In this document: one piece after another, positions 46,218 to 57,817 of the stretch
Layout of the letters: every line of letters begins with the position of its first letter
Position numbering within the stretch: position 1 is the stretch's first letter
The notes under the pieces: model-generated
The model's database searches: none
Told to the model about the DNA's origin: nothing
Seen by the model: only the letters and a program-made list of their open reading frames with translations
Translations under genes and position numbers: made by a program
Origin: Lactuca virosa
Lineage: Eukaryota > Streptophyta > Magnoliopsida > Asterales > Asteraceae
Reading direction: 5' to 3'
DNA length: 64,000 nucleotides
NCBI GenBank assembly: GCA_928212115.1
Contig: CAKMRJ010005634.1
Span: 174,221,194-174,285,193, forward strand

Positions 46218-46218
<1 letters not shown>
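43338..46218 (+). mobile_element. Non-autonomous Helitron
   Basis: Starts TCATTATTATATATAAAAAC after an A and ends CTAG (46215-46218) before a T. A stem TCGTGC-TTA-GCACGA (46187-46201) lies 10 to 13 bases upstream of the CTAG. These are the classical Helitron ends: 5' TC, 3' hairpin plus CTRR, insertion between A and T, no target duplication. It sits inside a (TA)n tract, which remains on both sides. No Rep/helicase frame fits in 2.9 kb, so it is non-autonomous. Short exon-like pieces flanked by GT and AG (for example 44214-44280) may be captured gene fragments, but I cannot name the source. Confidence 0.85.
46184..46218 (+). terminator. Helitron 3' hairpin and CTAG end
   Basis: Six-base stem with a three-base loop, extended by GG/CC after one mismatch, then TCAAAATTTT and CTAG. 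It marks the end of rolling-circle transfer in Helitrons. Confidence 0.85.

Positions 46219-46290
<72 letters not shown>
46219..46290. repeat. (TA)n / (TG)n microsatellite
   Basis: About 27 TA units and then nine TG units, the right-hand remainder of the Helitron target. Confidence 0.95.
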
Positions 46291-46291
<1 letters not shown>

Positions 46292-46320
46292 TCTAATGGT
46301 TTGAATGGTCTATTTTCAGT

Positions 46321-47539
46321 ATGGTGGTCACTCTGGGAGGATCTGGTAGTGGTTCTGGTACCGGTGAGGGTTCTGGTTCGGTTCCTGGAGCCAGACATTG
46401 GGATGATCAGATGATGGAATTCATTTCGTCGGAGATTACCCACAATATTCTTGAGAAGACTCATGTGATCTTTGGCATGGTCAAGGAGGGTATCATGGAG
46501 ATTCTGGATGAGCGCTTGGTCGATTTCCTTTCTGAGATGGTGGCGATGATGGAAACTCGCACTTTGACTTTCCGTGAATTCTAGGAATGATGAGCCCCAG
46601 AGTTCTTCAGGAAGAAGGACCTTATTGCTTCAAGTGTTGGTTGGCGGATGTTGGGAATGCCTTCTGATCTAGTATTTGTCATGAGGAGGTAAAGGTCTGA
46701 ATTACATCCTGTCTTCTGAAAGATAAGGCTCGAGACTGGTGGGAGGAGGTGTGACATGCCTTGGGAGGCGAGGATTTTGAGTCCAAGGCTTGGGAGGATT
46801 TTGTGATGAGATTTCAGGCTGATTTTGCACCTGTGATTGAGGTCCAGCAGTTAGCGAGGGAGTTCCAGGACCTTCACCAGACTATTGAGACGGTAGTGGT
46901 GATCATTGCTATGTTCTGTGAGAGGGTGTTATTAGTTCCACAATATGTGGCGGACGGGAAGATGAAGAAGGCGAGTTACCATGAGATGCTGAGGAGTGAT
47001 ATCAATCAGTTTGTGAGTCGATCCAGTTGTAGGATACTAGATGATATGATAGCGAGGGCCAGAAAGAGAGGGAGAGAGAGAGAGAGAGAGAGATTGAATT
47101 GGAGATGGAGAGGAAGAGGAAGTTGGATCAGGTTCAGGGTTCAAAGTGTTCGGGCAAGAGTCCCAAGGTTTTTAACTCGATATCGAGAGGCCATAGGGTC
47201 GGGGCCGTTGTGCCAAGTGCGGTAAGGCGTACGAGGGGGCTTGCAGGGTGGGTGGTTCTGGATGCTTCAGCTGCGGCAGGACATGTCATATCAGCAAGGA
47301 TTACACTGTCACCATCACCATCCAGGCATCTGATCTAATTTGTTTTCATTGCAATCAGAGGGGACATGAGAAGGCTAATTGCCCACATTTAGCAGTAGCG
47401 GGACCGTTGGTAGCATCCGCTCCAGTGACTTTACGGATTACTGATAGCCGCCAATGCAAGGCGAATGCTCTTGTTGTCAGGAGCAGGGCTTTTCAGCTGA
47501 CAGCCGAGGAGGCTCGTGCAACACCAGATGTGGTGACGA
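46321..47539 (+). pseudogene. gag: Gag of the second chromovirus
   Basis: ATG at 46321 (MVVTLGGSGS) follows TCTATTTTCAGT. The N-terminal part is open to 46584; several stops and frameshifts follow. The segment 46761-47095 is the gag domain (FESKAWEDFVMRFQADFAP, then DINQFVSRSS). A run of GA repeats near 47070-47092 probably caused the next frameshift. The zinc knuckles near 47260-47380 are CFSCGRTCHISKDY, with the last Cys lost, and CFHCNQRGHEKANC, which is intact. The frame leads into the intron relic at PDVVT. Confidence 0.8.
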
Positions 47540-47608
47540 ATATGTCTCTTCTCATTATATCTTTATTTATGTTGATTTCTCTGCTGATATTTGTGTGTTT
47601 TGTTTTAG
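47540..47608 (+). other. Intron relic at the gag/protease junction
   Basis: A 69-nt T-rich segment at the same codon as the 65-nt intron of the nested chromovirus. The acceptor TTTTAG is intact. The donor reads ATATGT, as expected if GTATGT lost its first G by a G-to-A change. Removal restores phase between PDVVT and FLVN. Confidence 0.55.
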
Positions 47609-48731
47609 GACCGTTCCTTGTGAACGGTATATCTACCTTGGTATTGTTTGATTTGCGGGCTACCCGATCTTTTGTATCTCTTGCGTTCATCAAGAGGTTT
47701 GTCGATGCTTCGAGGGATTTGGATTAACCATTAGAGGTTGAGATTGTTGACGATCGTCCTGTGCGAGTATCTAGGGTTCATTGGGGTTGTGTACTGGAGT
47801 TGTTTGGCGAGTGGTATCTGATTGATTGGTTCCTATTCCCCTGCATGAGAACAAGGTTATTGTGGGGATGGATTAGTTGAGCTCCAATTAGACAATGATT
47901 GACTGCAAGCAGCAATTGGTGCATATCCGGACCCCAAGTGGGGGAGAGATGGTAGTTCAGGGAGAGGTTGTTCAGCGTGGGCCGATTTTATGTTCAGCAG
48001 CTAGGGCCAGGCACTATCTTCAGCAGGGTTGTTCCGGATTTGGCGTCTATGTTATGGATATCCGGGAGAAGGGTAAGGCGATTGTGGATGATGTGTCAGT
48101 CGTTCAGGAATATCCAAATATGTTCCCAAATGATTTACCTGGAGTACCTCCGGAGAGGCAAGTGGAGTTTCGGATAAACCGGGTTCCCAGTGCGACTCCG
48201 ATAGCCAAAGCACCTTATCGGTTAGCATCTCCAAAGATGCAGGAGCTGTTAGACAAAGGGTTTATTCGGCCGAGTAGTTCACCATGGGGAGCGTCGATCC
48301 TGTTTGTGCAGAAGAAGTATGAGTCATATCGGATGTGTATCGACTACCTAGAGCTGAATAAGCTAACGGTGAAGAACCGTTATCCACTCCCGAGGATTGA
48401 AGATTTATTTGACCGGCTTTAGGGTGCATCTTGTTTTTCCAAGATTGATATGCTTTCGGGTTATCATCAGATGAGGGTCAGAGAGGAGGATACACAGAAG
48501 GCAGCCTTCCAGAATCGTTATGGTCATTATGAGTTCGTGGTAATGCCCTTTGAGAGGCCGATTTCCATCCTTGACAAGAAGAAGAAAACCTTCAGGAACA
48601 AGGTTGTGGAGTTGGTGAAGGTGCAGTGGCAGCACCAAAAGGGGTCCGAATGGACATGGGAGCCTGAGGACGAGATAACAGAGCATTAGCCTCAGTTATT
48701 TGTGGCAGCGGACTTCGAGGACGAAGTCTGA
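47609..48731 (+). pseudogene. pol: Pol remnant: protease, partial RT, chromodomain end
   Basis: The protease active site is mutated (FDLRATRSF instead of FDSGA). Stops occur near 47727 and 47877. RT is recognisable from QVEFRINRVPSATPIAKAPY to HYEFVVMPF. At about 48552 the sequence jumps directly to the chromodomain end (VKVQWQHQKGSEWTWEPE). About 2.2 kb is missing by comparison with the other copy, including the catalytic RT box, RNase H and integrase. The joint stays open by chance for a while and does not make a functional enzyme. Confidence 0.85.
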
Positions 48732-48748
48732 TTCAAGTGGGGGAGAAT

Positions 48749-50400
48749 TGCAACACTGCATTCCAGGTTTTCCCTTTAAGCCTTTATTATATAAAAATCT
48801 TTACAAGATTGGTCCCTAGCCAAGTACGTTGGGCGTACTGGCTCTCAAGATAGTCGCGGAGGCGCCCACGTACGTTGGGCGTACGCGGGGCATACACTCA
48901 ACTGGAATAAAACCTAATTTTTAGGGGTTGTGCCATATTTAAACACCTTAAGTTGCCTTTGGGGTTTCTGATGACCAACCTCCATCTCTCAAAATCCTAA
49001 GAACGAAACGCTATCCCTCATTTGAGTGTTTGTGAGCCTTTGTTGTGATTTTGAGGCGTTTTTGGATCCTTTGAAGGAGGTGAAGCTTGGTGGTGAAGCT
49101 TTGGTGGACTTCGAGCTTGAAGATTCAGAATCTTCATCAACTTTGTAAGCTATTTGAGGTATAAAGATCCTAACTTGATGGTTCCTTATGATAGATCTAG
49201 TTTAGGGCTTGTTTTTATGCTTTTATGGTCCTTTAAGCCATGCTTGAGAGTATGAGCTACTCCATAAGCTATGGATGGTAGATCTTGGCATTTTTTAGGC
49301 CCTTGTTCATCAAAATGCATTCTTGATGAGTCATCTTGGCCCATGCATGAGTTAGAGTTACTCTTATGGTTCTTTTTGAGTTTTGGGCCCCATTAAGTCA
49401 TGAAAGAGTGTAAAGTTGCTAAATTTATGTGTTAAAACACCATTTAGGATCAGATCTGAGATTTTGGCTTAGTGGCTTAACCGATTAAGTGCTTAATGGA
49501 AGGGTTGGTTATATGTGGAGTACGTTGGGCGTACCCAGCTCGTACGCTACGCGTACTGGCCCTAGAGGGAGTACGCTGGGCGTAAGTTTGAGTACGTCGG
49601 TCGTACTCAACAGCTTGACTTTTTGTTGACTTTCGTGTTGTGGGCCATATTTGGACTTTTAGGGTTTGGTCCTTATCGGGCCAATAATCTTTTGACCTTA
49701 GGGCATCGTTAGGCTTCAAACCTTCTTGGATTTAGGCTGATAATGGGTTTTGGGCCTTATGTAAAAATTTAGGCCATATTGGGCTTTTAGAGCCATTGGG
49801 TTGGACCTTGTTTCTTGGGACAAGTGAGGGAAGGGTAAAATGGTATTTTACCTTGGGAGTTGGAAAAATGAATGGGATTCAAAAGTTATAGTTTAAGGCC
49901 CAATTGTTAATTGGAGTTTTATTGATTATTTAGTGCAGGGACTTTCCGGATCAATAGTTCGAGCAGTTATCTGGTTTCCAACAGTTTGAGGTGAGTCTCC
50001 TCTCAGCGTTTTGTAGGTCGATGGCACCAATGCTGACCCATGATTTATTATGGTTAGGATTCTAGATGTCTGTGTGACTCTTGCATGTGTTGTATGTGAT
50101 ATGTATATCGGGTGGGGACTGATAAGTATATTGTATGCTATCTGTCTTAGTGATTGTTGAATGTGTTTATGTGTCTATATGTATACCGGGCGGGGCCTGA
50201 TGAATGTGATGAGGTGGGGCCCGATGCCAGGCGGGGCCCGATGGTTGTTGGGTATGGCCCTTTATATGTTTGATATGTATAGTATGAGGTATTTTTGGGA
50301 ACTCACTAAGCTTCATGCTTACAGTTTTCATTTTATGTTTCAGGTACTTCCGGATCGAAAACTGGATGTTTCACATCTGGCGGTACTATTATGATTTTTA
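48749..50400 (+). repeat. 3' LTR of the second chromovirus, tail degraded
   Basis: Preceded by the polypurine tract GTGGGGGAGAAT. It matches the 5' LTR closely through TTCCGGATCGAA (about 50361), after which homology becomes doubtful and the GGGACGTTACA end is missing. GTACGYTGGGCGTAC motifs lie at 48825-48900 and 49518-49610. Confidence 0.8.
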
Positions 50401-51225
50401 TGATAAAGTTAACAACACTCCAATTTCGACAACCACCTTTGTTGGACTAGATAAAAAATGGAAATATTAATACTTTAAATAAAAAAATTGACTTGATACT
50501 CAGTAGTCTTGGTAAGGAGAATAGTGTGAATGTTTTGCATGGAAAAATGATATGTGTGAGTCGAAGATATATTGTGTACATCGCATATGAGCACATGAAG
50601 AGGAAAGAGGAGATTAATCAAGTGCATGGATAAAGGCACTTGGGAAAATGTCAATTTAACCCTAAAAAAATTTCCCATTTGTTTTAAAAGGTTATTCATT
50701 TTTTTACTTTTAAGGAACAAAGTCAAATTTTTAGTGTTTAAATTGTCCTTATAAAAAAAGGTAGCGATTAAGCCGGTCCTTTTTAGGCTAGTCATCAACA
50801 TTGAACCAAGTAATCACTTCATAATAATCCCACCAACAAAAATTGTTTCCCCTAAATTGATCAACATCCACATGTATGTCAATGAATGTACTCATACTAG
50901 TATTATGTTTTCAAAGAAGTCATCGTTAAGTATCACAATCTATCACTCTATTTGGGTTAATTTCTTCAATCGATCCAAGATCCATGACATTGGCTAATTT
51001 TTCTTTAGTAATTTAATTCCTTTATGTGTTTGTATACTCAATTAACTCATATATGTATGTATTTATCTTGATCTTATCACTAGGGATTCAATTAACTACA
51101 AATTGCCAAGCGTAGCCAAAACCAATCTCGTTTTCCCTTTTTATCGGGTAACATAATAATATAACTCAAATTAGCAGTTATATAGAGGCATCGTAATACT
51201 CCAATAGATATATGTCTAATCTTAC
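50401..51225. other. Intergenic stretch
   Basis: AT-rich. No gene, element end or clear repeat recognised. Confidence 0.5.
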
Positions 51226-51790
51226 CGAAATCAGCGGTAATGTTGATGGTGTAGCTGCAGGTGGTCCGAGTTACTGATATTACAATCGCAGTGGTTTTGG
51301 CCATGGTTAGCCTCCTCCACTTCGCATGGATGATATCTTTTTAGAAGCTGGGAAATTAGCAACCAAGTAACTAGTTTCAAAAGGTTTACTTCCACCAAAT
51401 TCGCTTAATGCCAAATGGAAAAATAGTAATATGAAGAATCAGATTGGTGGTGTTGATGACGTTTCTGATGCTGTTTTCGATAATACTATTGGTAGGTTAA
51501 GGCTTTCTGGTGATTACAGTGGTGCAACAGGTTCATGACAAGGAATTAGGGTTAGGAAACCAAGGGGATCTTTTAAAACCCTATGTTTGAATAATCATGA
51601 AATTAACCGAAGTTCTTCATGGTGTGAAAAGGTTAAAGGTTTTTTAGATAAACAATGAGAAAGTGATTCCTTTTTAGGATCCATGAAAGAATAGAGATTT
51701 GGAAAAGATGGGACTAGTGAGGACCAAGGATGCTATAGTGACGCCGAGTCAGCCGCCACTGTAGCGTCCACATCACCAACAAGTTAATAC
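51226..51790 (+). pseudogene. Processed-pseudogene-like relic of a plant gene
   Basis: One phase reads through several stops with protein-like composition: DDIFLEAGKLATK, a stop, then LVSKGLLPPNSLNAKW, then VSDAVFDNTIGRLRLSGDYSG, later GSFKTLCLNNHEINRSSSW. The first part resembles an uncharacterised plant family with LEAxxLATEYLVSxGLLPP near its N-terminus; I cannot give a firm name. It contains stops near 51293, 51314, 51369 and 51536 and no intron-like breaks, which suggests a retrocopy. Its neighbours are non-coding. Confidence 0.5.
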
Positions 51791-52571
51791 ATGGCAATAT
51801 TAACTTATTATAGCAGGTAAAATGACTAATTTAGCAGGTAAACAACCATTTCTTACCCCTAGAGTACAAAAAAAAAAGTTAAGTGACCTTTTAAAATAAA
51901 TAGGAAAAGTTTATAGGGTTAAAATGACATTTTCCCCGGGCAATTCCATGGTACTCCGAGACCATTAAACTGGACCAATAACCAATGGAATTTCCAGAAA
52001 TAAAACAACGAACGTCAAGGCTACTTTTACAACTAGGGAAATAAAGTTCAACAAGTATAGCTTGAATAGCCGTATCACAACAGAGAGACAAGGTCATCAC
52101 ATAAAAACGGGAACACAAACAACAACAAATTAGATAAAATCATGGTGTCTATTAAACAAACGTACTAAAAACCTAACACAAACTTGAAGTTCATAGCTAT
52201 AATGTTGAAGCAAATGGATCAAATCACAGAACAATTAGGAAAGCGAGAAGAGGGAAAATTTCACAACACGATTATAATTATATCTCATCATATACCAATC
52301 AAAAACATCAATGCAATGCGATCGTAACCTTGAGGAATGGTTAAGGAAGTCGATAATAAATAAGTCTTCTTTTAAGTTTAGATGACAAACAATATTAAAA
52401 ACAAAAAATAAAAAAATAAAAAAGGTTAAAAGGACTTTAAATTTGGAGAGCATGACATGGATGCTAATATAATATCATACCCCTCGACTTTACACCTCGT
52501 TACCGAGTTCATTTTAAGGAGAGAAAAGAAAGGAAATAGGTGGAAGTGAGAGGAAAGTAAAAGAACTTGGC
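51791..52571. other. Intergenic stretch
   Basis: No supported gene. A minus-strand frame at 51891-52118 has no recognisable motif. Confidence 0.4.
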
Positions 52572-52711
52572 GTTCCCGAGTTTCATTAAAGGAATGAAGC
52601 GGAAGGAAATGGAAGGATCAATTTCCATCCTAGCTTTCCTTCCGATTTGGAGAGAAAGAACAAAATGTTTAATTTTTCTTCCACTTCTCTCCAACTCGGG
52701 AACACAAAAGA
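52571..52711. repeat. Foldback segment
   Basis: GTTCCCGAGTT near the left end faces AACTCGGGAAC at the right. Inside, GGAAGGAAATGGAAGGAT faces ATCCTAGCTTTCCTTCC imperfectly. It could be a degenerate MITE; no target duplication is evident. Confidence 0.4.
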
Positions 52712-52849
52712 TGAATTTTGTTTAGTTTCTTTTCTTTTCTTTTCTCTCCTTACTTTCTTTTCTCTTCTCCTCTTTTCTTTGTTATAACCCGGGAATGGGG
52801 TGTTAGAGAAACCATCATTATTTCTTATTTTGAAAAACATGGTCCTAAA

Positions 52850-53430
52850 TTGGAGGACATATTAGATCTTTTTAGTCAAGTAAAAAAGTAATATATTGTT
52901 AGTAAAATTTATTAAATATGCGCCTTTACATACAAAACTTCTAAAAGATTTATGTATTCAAAACCGAAAGTTACAAGCACACCTCCCTAAGAAGGGTAAC
53001 CTAATTGAACATGTGAGATCTATTTTGTATAATTCTTACATTGAAGCTTAAATACCCAAAAACATCATTGATTTTGTTACCTTAGGTAACACTAACACAA
53101 AAAAAAGACTCCTAGATCTTGGAGCAAGTATGGGTCAAAAATCCATTTATTCAATAATGGAATTAGTGTACACTCAATTATTAGATCTAATCATTTTGTT
53201 AAAATCTACTTTGATAAACATAACACTACGTATGTTCTTTCTTGCTCAAGTGTAGATTTTAACAACAATTACCATTTAAAATGCTTCTTCCTTCAATAAA
53301 CATAGTGATAATACCAATGAACGACCTTATAAACAAATCACATTAGTTTAATAAAACATGTTTTGCAAGTTCTTTAATAGACCAACTGAATTCTTATTCC
53401 ATGATCACCTCTTTATGTTGTGGCATTAGA
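52850..53430 (+). pseudogene. Old Gypsy gag/protease fragment
   Basis: Broken phases read LLKDLCIQNRKLQAHLPKKG and later RLLDLGASMG, resembling the gag-protease junction of Athila-type Gypsy elements (LLDLGAS is the usual protease signature there). No LTR found nearby. Heavily mutated. Confidence 0.45.
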
Positions 53431-53584
53431 TACGAGACTTGGAGCCACAACATGCCATGCTGAAGCCATTCTGAGGTTTTTAGAACATTTTCCACAACAA
53501 TATAAAAACAATCAACTCTAAATCACTTACAATGAATTGATTGCACTTCATTTTGTGTTTCATAAAATTATGTTTTCCTAATAA

Positions 53585-53613
53585 CTAGTGATGTGGCCCA
53601 TGCTTCGTATGGG
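53585..53613 (-). mobile_element. Helitron 3' end on the minus strand
   Basis: On the minus strand the stem CCCAT..ATGGG is followed after about nine bases by CTAG and then T. That is the same arrangement as the Helitron end at 46184-46218. The matching 5' TC end should lie to the right, and I could not place it. Confidence 0.5.
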
Positions 53614-54459
53614 TCGAGAGGGTTATTGTTTTTATTGGATTTTATAAACAATGTGTGGTTATATGGGAATATAGATTGCATTCGAAAATAAGCGTTGATA
53701 ACGTTAGTATATAAGCAAAGGATGTGAAAAACATGGATATCATTTAAAAAAAGACAGAAATGATGTGAAAAACATTGATCCAAATTCTTGAAATTACTGA
53801 AAGCATCCAAAGGGCAAAAGTTTTGCAAAGATCTGAAACATCAAGAGCATCAACATGGAAACACAAAATTTAAACAAACTAAATATAAAATCACACTAAA
53901 ATAAAGAATAGGATATCATGATCACTCTTCTTTTTCACAATGATGCTATAATTGTTGATTGAATCCCTTACATGCAAGAAGTGGTTTGTGAAAACAAAAA
54001 TTTTTGGGACCCATGAGACTATTTCCTTTGCTTTCTTTGCACCATTAACTAATAAGTAGAAAAAAAATGACCCAAATAGTCAAGAGTAGAAAGAGTTCGG
54101 TCTTCCACTTAACCACCTCGATACGTCTTGTTATACTACGCCTCGTGGATTGAGTTCGACAAATCACCAAAGTAGTAGACTAAATAAGTCAAGAATTCCC
54201 TAATAGATTTCAATCTCGAAACCCATGCAAAAAGTAAAACAAAGCAATGCGTATGACCACAAATTCCTGCAAAAAACAACAAAAACCTTCCCGATAAGTG
54301 ACATGTTAACAAAAAAAAAACATAAAACCAAAAAGAAAAGCAAAAACAAATAATGAATAATCAAATAAACTAAATTAATTGAAAATCGTTCCATGGTAAT
54401 GGCGCCGAAAACTTAATGTGTATATTTAACGTACTATTTTTTTTTATAATTCCTAGTTT
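53614..54459. other. Possible Helitron body, non-coding
   Basis: AT-rich. No gene recognised. May belong to the minus-strand Helitron. Confidence 0.3.
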
Positions 54460-55900
54460 ATATAACATCTAAACCACACCTTACAGGTAATTAACCCTGA
54501 TCGGGTATAATATAGTTTTGATTAGCAAGGGTATCGAACTCAAGGGGAACGACAGTGAATTAATACTATAATATTTGATTATAGGTTACATTAAATAAAT
54601 GAAAGCAATAAAAATGGGTTTTTATTATAAAAACTCAATTAATTCAACAACTAAACTAACTAGATAAATTGATTAGAAACAAATCACTTTTGGTACTCAA
54701 GTTTAGATTGGATTAGTTATCAAAATCATGGTGAACTTCGTTAATATTGCAATGGATCTATTTGTTGGTTACCGAATTCTAATGTGACTAGTTATCTTGA
54801 TCGGATTTCCTAGTACTGATAATTAATGAACAACTAACACAATGATCATGTAAATAGTGAATACATAATTAATTTAATATATTCATATTATGAATGACAT
54901 GATCTAGGGATTTCTCATCAATGGTCATGACAATCAATCTAAGCATAGTGTGAAAATCTAAGCTCTCTAACACATCCAAAGTCACAGATTACCATTGCCT
55001 AACCCTAAGATTTGATCAATCTCTAGTCCTAACAGTTTAATGATCATTAACTAATTAATATTCAAGTCATTGTAATTAGATTCGACCTCTTAAATACACA
55101 TAACTCAATAATAGGCAATACAAATCATAACTTTAACAGATAGGCGATGATCAATCCAACACAATTAATAATCAAACTAATAAAATCCAAAATCATTGAA
55201 ATCAACACATCAAATCGAGTTTCATCTACACCAAATGAAAGTAACAAGTTTTAACATCTGAATTCAAAAATTAAAAAAAAAAGGAACATAATTGGAATAC
55301 TAATCATGATCAGAAAAGCAAACCGGATGATTCCCGACATGAATCCGCTCTCGAATCCTTTAGATCTTTGCTAAATATCATTTTAATGGCCCTCTGACCG
55401 CCTTCTAGACCCTCAAAACAGCTTCTCTGAGGTTTATTTTCGTAGGGAATGTGTTAGGGTTGAAGATATATCATTAGGGGTAATTATCGGCTCTATTTAT
55501 AGCTTTTAACGTCACCACGGTGTGGTTGATAGCCACCACGTCATGGTCTTCATGGATATCATGTATTCTCCAAGTCAGCTCAATGATCGCGAAGTTTCCA
55601 TTTATCACGTCGTGGTGGTATCAGCACATCGTAGTAGTTGGATTTCATATTTTGGCCCAAACACGAAAATCGTCCGAATTTTATTTTAGTTTTCAGAACA
55701 TTTTGAATCTCGTCAATCGGAGTTACGAGTCATGAGATATGGCCAAAACACCGACGACGGGTCAAGCTTTCCAACAACATCATTTTTGCGTCTTTTTAGC
55801 TCATTTCTCCCCATTTTGCATTCCAACTCTCATTTTAACTGTAATTGAACATTTCAAAGCATATTACGTATAATATATCTTAAAATATAACATTTTTACT
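54460..55900. other. Repeat-like AT-rich region, possible old LTR element
   Basis: GGGTATCGAACTCAAGGGGAAC near 54530 and an arrangement with CTCTATTTATAGC (55490) followed by repeated CACCACG/CGTGGTG motifs (55515-55625) resemble non-coding LTR-derived repeats common in plants. No ends or duplications were found, so this is a weak call. Confidence 0.3.
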
Positions 55901-57300
55901 CAAATACATTTGAATAATGGCATTAAATATATAGTTAGTATGACCATTCAGTTGCCTTAGAAATTGAGGTGTCCTACGGTGGTGATTTTAGTTTCACCGT
56001 GTTCATTGTAGTATAATGGAATTTACAGATTATCAATGAAGTTCAAATCTTGGTTTTTAGACAAGTTAGCTGGTGCAGAGTGGAAGCTTGAATAAAACGA
56101 GTTTGATTTCAATTCAACCAAATAATGGGGGCCAGGGGGTTACACCCCCTTGCGGAGTCCTAGGGCAACTCCGTTGGCGGGTTAAGGAAAGTGTTATAGA
56201 AAATCTTATTTTTGGAATATATTCTTCATAATTATCCTTGAAACTGTCACCCCTTATTTATAAGATACAATCAAGATTTAATGCCAATTAATACTTATCT
56301 TTTATAATAAGATGAATTCATATCTTATATAAACCCTAGTTCGTGACCTCATATCAATGCTTTGATCGGAGACTATTGCTTTATGAATTATCCTCATAAT
56401 TTGGGTTCTGTAACTCATGCATATGGTCGAAATATCAAATTCGTAAATTTGTTTATTCCCGCAATGAGGATACGACAATAGGGTGATGACAAGAGGTTTC
56501 ATTCCTCCCTTGTGATTTGCCGACTTCTACAGAAAAAGGTTTTGGTAGATAAAAAAAATGCACAACCATGTAAACCAACCTTTTTCCTCTTAAAATAATT
56601 AGAAGTAGTCAACCTTAGTTGCCAAACTCTTCGAAAGGGAAATGCATACAAATCTCACTTTTGCAGTCCTTGTTAATAAAATATAACATCTAGGAGGAAT
56701 AAACTAAGAAGTGTGACCTCTATAACAATTATGACTTCATAAGCTTAAACTCCAAGGATGTTGAAGAAAATTCGTAAAACTTTATTGTATGGGTGTTAAA
56801 TCAGTATACTTGTCAATAATCAATCATTTCATATAAATTCCAAACGTTACTTCACATAAAAGTTGACCATATAATGAATTTCTTTAAAATAAGTTAACAG
56901 GCCACTAAACTTATTTTAATGTTTGACTAATTATTTCCTTGCCAACTTTTGTCCCATTAGTTTGCGTGGACGTCCTAAACAATACAAAAAAGGTTATTCC
57001 TTTAATATTCCCATTTTCCATCAGCATTAGCCCATGTCAACTTATACATTCGTAAACAACACCTGATTAGTGAAACTTTTCCGTGTCTTTGACACAACAA
57101 CCCCGTAATTAACTTGGCGATATCAAGAATTAGATTTAAATTCAAAAACTTTAGGTTATACTCTGAACATGTTTTAAATAGGCGCATATGATCAAATTCA
57201 ATCTATAACATATATAGAAAAGACAGTTGCAATTCCAGAATGATTCATCTCACCAAGTCATAACTTTAAGGCCGTGTAGCATAATTGTCGCCACTTTAAG
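55901..57300. other. Intergenic stretch upstream of the peptide gene
   Basis: 56115-56180 contains nested foldbacks (AGGGGGT facing ACCCCCT, GGAGT facing ACTCC). Otherwise no gene or element was recognised. Confidence 0.4.
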
Positions 57301-57721
57301 CTCTTGAGTTTTCCACAACTCCAGCCCATGTAGTGATGAAAGTGCAACAAGAAGTGTAGTCTTACTAAAACACTACTAATTTTAGTCTATATTCTCTTGC
57401 GTGTACACCAACTGCGGTAACTGTAGATGATAATCTCTGTCCCTTCCCCTTTACTCTATTTAACTTTCTCTCACGCAATTTACCAGTGCGCATCAAACAC
57501 TTGTTCTCTAAGCATGATTGATGGTACAAACGTGCTTTCTTGAATCAACCCTTCAATACTTTTGGAAACAAAAATGGAAAGAAAGAAAGTCCCAAATTGC
57601 AACATTTTGCCGGCTGCTTAGTTCATTTGGACCTACCCAACCTCCACAAAACCCTCTCCTAAACACACTTTTTAATTACAAAAACTTCCAAAATACTTGA
57701 CCTAGATAGGTTGTTACTTAC

Positions 57722-57732
57722 TATATATATAA
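57722..57732 (+). promoter_or_regulatory. TATA box of the peptide gene
   Basis: TATATATATAA lies about 86-96 bases before the ATG at 57818, which would give a 5' leader of about 55-65 bases. Confidence 0.6.
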
Positions 57733-57817
57733 GCATGCAACACAACCTAATCCAAACAGACCAAACCTCATATAACAAGTTCTTTAGTTCTCTCTAAACC
57801 CTAATCAGTTGGCATAC

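Larger units (their letters stand above)
37409..50400 (+). mobile_element. Second Tekay-like chromovirus, internally deleted and interrupted
   Basis: 5' LTR TGTAACACTGAATTCC at 37409 and a matching 3' LTR from 48749 (TGCAACACTGCATTCC). The internal part has a primer site, a leader, gag, an intron relic and a pol reduced to protease, part of RT and the chromodomain end. A solo LTR sits in the 5' LTR and a Helitron in the leader. The 3' LTR tail is degraded after about 50361, so no target duplication can be read and the right end is approximate. Confidence 0.85.

Noticed and set aside
57518..57700. 60-residue frame upstream of the peptide gene
   Set aside because: It lies in the promoter region directly before the TATA box and has no signal peptide or motif.
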